64,000 bases of DNA from Mya arenaria (taxonomy: Eukaryota > Mollusca > Bivalvia > Myida > Myidae), in contig NC_069132.1 in NCBI RefSeq assembly GCF_026914265.1, positions 70,632,993-70,696,992 on the forward strand, given 5' to 3'. Below the pieces are notes generated by a model. The model saw only the letters and a list, made by a program, of their open reading frames with translations, made no database searches and was not told the DNA's origin. This document shows positions 61,381-64,000 of the stretch, in pieces. Position 1 is the first letter of the stretch. Each line of letters starts with the position of its first letter. The translations under genes were made by a program, and so were the position numbers.

Positions 61381-61736
61381 TTAAAGCTGCACTCTCACAG
61401 ATTGAACGTTTTGACAACTTTTTTATTTTTTGTCGCGGAACGAGCCAATTTTTGCGAAAATCCGTGAAAGCCAGTGATATAAGACTGCCGACAAAAAATC
61501 AGATCCGAGAATTGTATATTTAAGTTCAAAACTTGATGTTTTATGCATTTTTCTTAAAACGTTAGTAACTGTTTAAGTCATAAAACATTAATTTTCGAAC
61601 GGAAATATGAAAATCTGCGATCTGAGTTTTTGTCAGCAGTCCTTGGTTTACAGATATTTACGCAAAAAATTGCTCTTTCCAAGTCAAAAAATAAAAAAGT
61701 TGTCAAAACGGTAAATCTGTGAGAGTGCGGCTTTAA
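61381..61736. mobile_element. Foldback MITE, copy 2
   Basis: Same family as 22915-23279: TTAAAGCTGCACTCTCACAG at the left, GAGAGTGCGGCTTTAA at the right. Arms of about 175 bp are complementary throughout, with mismatches. Confidence 0.85.
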
Positions 61737-61739
61737 ATA

Positions 61740-63910
61740 TGCGATGTTTTTCACTTTCATATCGGTAAAATACAGTCGCATTTAACGTATAAAACGTATT
61801 ATTTTGATATTTTTTAGCTAGATTTGTCATCGAACAATGCCTGGTAACAGATTGGCGAAAAACGGGGCCCCCGGGGGTGGGGGTGGCGTGTGTTCATTTA
61901 TCGTTAATTTTACGTGCAATTATTTTTTCAGTGACACAAATACAACAGTTTCTATACAATCTTTATGAAAATTGGTCAGAATATTCGTCAGTATATAGAT
62001 AAAACCAGTGTTAATATGGTAAAAATAGGCCACTAGATCAAATATTAGGACACTGTTTTGAGTTTAACTTTCTTTAAATAATCCATTCATAAAATCAAGT
62101 GTTTCACCAATCTTCAAGAATCTCACGTCAAAATATCCCCCTTTTTCCTCAATAAACATACATCCTGCTGCTAAATCGCATAGGTCAAAAATGAAAAAAA
62201 ACGGCTTTAGTGTGTGTGTGTGGGAGGGGGTGGGGGAGGTCCGCACTTAGCCATTGTGTTTAAACGTATTGTTGTTTATGTGTGTGCGTGTTTTGGTTAT
62301 TTGAAAAACAAATGTATCGGCCGATGATTACAATTGTTTCCTGAAAAAATGTGTCGAATACTACTTAAACAATCCATCTCTTTAAGTCATTTACACATAT
62401 CGTTCGCGTACAACGCGATGGCGGTATTTGAAATGGAAGATAATGTTTGCTCAGGGATGATAAAAGCGTAAACCTTAAACAAGGGCTGATAACAGAATGT
62501 TGAAAAGTGGACGTCTAGTTGTAACACCGCCTTATACGAGTTCATGATTAATATGGATTGTTTTCCAGTATACACCATGGAAACACATGAAGTTCTTGTG
62601 TGGATGAAGTAATTAACATAGGGTAAGCACCTTACTAACATTATGTTTTATTCTTCTAGTTATCTTCTAAAACAATTTAAATCCGAAATAATTCATATGA
62701 AGCAATTGTTAATTTTAAAAATGATGTTATTTTGTCCATATCTCATCTAAAGAGTTAGTTTGTCTGGAGCAGCACCAGCGGCTCGTTCATGGCCTCCTTT
62801 TCAGGGCCTCTCTTTCAGGGCCTCTCAAACTAGTTTTTACTACGGAAATGTACACCACTCATACCGATCAAACGCTGTCTTTCGAACGTATTAGCAGTCC
62901 GGACCTTTGTATCTAATTGGAAACTAATTACTGTTCAAACAATTCAAGATCATCTTTCTATTTGTTTACGCATTGATTTTTGAGAATTGTTTATCCAGAG
63001 GCTTTCCAATAAATGCTTACGTTGACTCTTTAATCAGTTGTCTTTATTCATATTTCCCAGGGCTTGTGTAAATAGCGCCAACTCCATTATTATGTGTTGT
63101 ATTATGTAGTGTTTCTAATTGCTGGATACTTAATCGGTGCAGTTTGGTAAATGATATATCAATAAACGTTAGTTCTGTACACTTGTGCACAGTATCAATC
63201 AATATTTGCCTTTCATCGGAAATGATTTCTAATTTTACACGATTATTTTTATTTGAAAAGTTAAATATGAATGATTTATTGAGGGGGGAGGGTCAGATTA
63301 GGAGGTTCCTGTTGATAATCGTAGTGTATGATAGGCTTAAAATACTGAGCGTTCGCTTTAGTTTTAGCATTTGGCTTATTTATTATTGTAAATTAATTTA
63401 CGCCGTTGTTCGACTTATTAATCCTCCTGCTAGAAAGTTTTTTTTTGGAGTATTTCAAGTGACTTGGGAGTCTACAGCTCACTCGGTCGTTACATACAAT
63501 TTATCCGTAGTCAGTTTTTCACGAGTCTGTACATGACCTGACATTACAAATACAGAATTTAGGACAAATTTGGGTCCATGTTATACCACTTATCACCAGA
63601 AGTCACACATAGAGCAGACGGCAATGGTGAATGTTACACACATGTAGCTATTCTAAACACAAACTGCATTTCTATTTGGAACACATCATCTTTCGAGTGA
63701 ACACAAACCGAAATGTCGTTTGTTTGCATTTATATTTATATAAAATATCGAACGTTAGTTGAAAATCCGGACTTACAAGCCTTTTTTGAAAGATAATTTG
63801 CGATTTGATGAGTAGATTATTTGCCTGATAAGATGTTTATCACATTAAGAGCAATCGAAGATAAATATGCATCTTCTATTGTCGTGGTCGTGATAGGCTT
63901 AAAGACGATT
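61740..63910. other. Intergenic, no gene supported
   Basis: This stretch holds G- or C-rich runs (61866-61888, 62221-62239) and a short duplication of ttcagggcctctc (about 62800-62827). No exon, tRNA or named repeat is supported. The 130-codon frame at 63144-63536 has no domain and a composition typical of chance frames. Confidence 0.4.
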
Positions 63911-63914
63911 TACA

Positions 63915-63997
63915 GTCAAACCTGTATTAAGTGGCCACCCTTGGGAAATGATCAAAGTGGCTGCTTAAGACAGGTGGCCACTTAATCCAGGTTTGAC
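63915..63997. repeat. Inverted repeat (hairpin) at the window end
   Basis: The 25-bp arms gtcaaacctgtattaagtgg...cacc (63915-63939) and its complement (63973-63997) match at 24 of 25 positions with a 33-bp loop. The loop itself repeats the gtggc(t/c)nnttaa motif. It is probably one end of, or a whole, interspersed MITE-like repeat common in marine invertebrates. Confidence 0.75.
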
Positions 63998-64000
63998 ATT

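Noticed and set aside
63144-63536. 130-codon plus-strand ORF near the window end
   Set aside because: No domain, repeat or splice support; amino-acid composition is that of a chance frame in AT-rich DNA.

Overview
The window is animal nuclear DNA, AT-rich and repeat-dense. Intron-containing genes with metazoan protein families, molluscan-type LINEs, foldback MITEs, a Polinton fossil and large minisatellites point to a marine lophotrochozoan, most likely a bivalve mollusc (inference from repeat and protein style; no species call is made). Four host genes can be supported, and all exon joins given here were read by eye from splice sites and frame continuity.

Layout. At 1.3-4.5 kb (minus) lies a five-coding-exon gene for an unrecognised 216-aa protein that looks like two tandem ferredoxin-like (dimeric alpha/beta-barrel) halves. 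At 5.3-7.35 kb is a decayed LINE with a second insertion inside it. At 8.7-9.9 kb (minus) is an intact single-exon PGAP4 (TMEM246), the Golgi GalNAc transferase that decorates GPI anchors. From 11.2 to 18.7 kb is a graveyard: an LTR-like block, an unidentified coiled-coil ORF with duplicated flanking sequence, a LINE, a Polinton DNA polymerase B fossil and a Ty3/gypsy pol fossil. A 52-bp minisatellite fills 19.3-22.4 kb.

From 41.68 down to 24.66 kb (minus) runs a 14-exon gene for a 532-aa type II membrane protein of the polypeptide GalNAc-transferase family (GT27 plus ricin-B lectin domain). Its frame and splice sites are intact, but the metal-binding DxH motif, the third metal-binding His and the catalytic-loop Trp are all replaced, so it should be a pseudoenzyme. 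Its 6.9-kb intron 8 holds two minisatellites. One (30.08-31.30 kb, 80-bp unit) is clearly an amplified copy of the gene's own exon 12 plus its 5' splice site; the other (31.86-36.18 kb, 35/36-bp unit) resembles exon 8 next to it. This is the most unusual structure in the window. A 5'-truncated LINE sits in intron 13 and a MITE with a 9-bp target duplication lies just upstream of the start codon.

At 42.5-46.4 kb (minus) is a nearly full-length but frameshifted LINE. From 48.03 to 57.12 kb (plus) is SRF, nine coding exons encoding 441 aa with a very conserved MADS box. Two perfect CArG boxes lie about 320-345 bp upstream of its ATG, suggesting conserved SRF autoregulation. The SRF flanks and introns carry paired TAA-flanked MITEs, a TTAA-type MITE, a TIR element holding a gene-like ORF, and a 32-bp minisatellite. 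The last 3 kb holds no gene I can support.

The genes are unrelated neighbours and not a pathway, although two of the four (PGAP4 and the GALNT-like gene) belong to Golgi GalNAc-transferase families.
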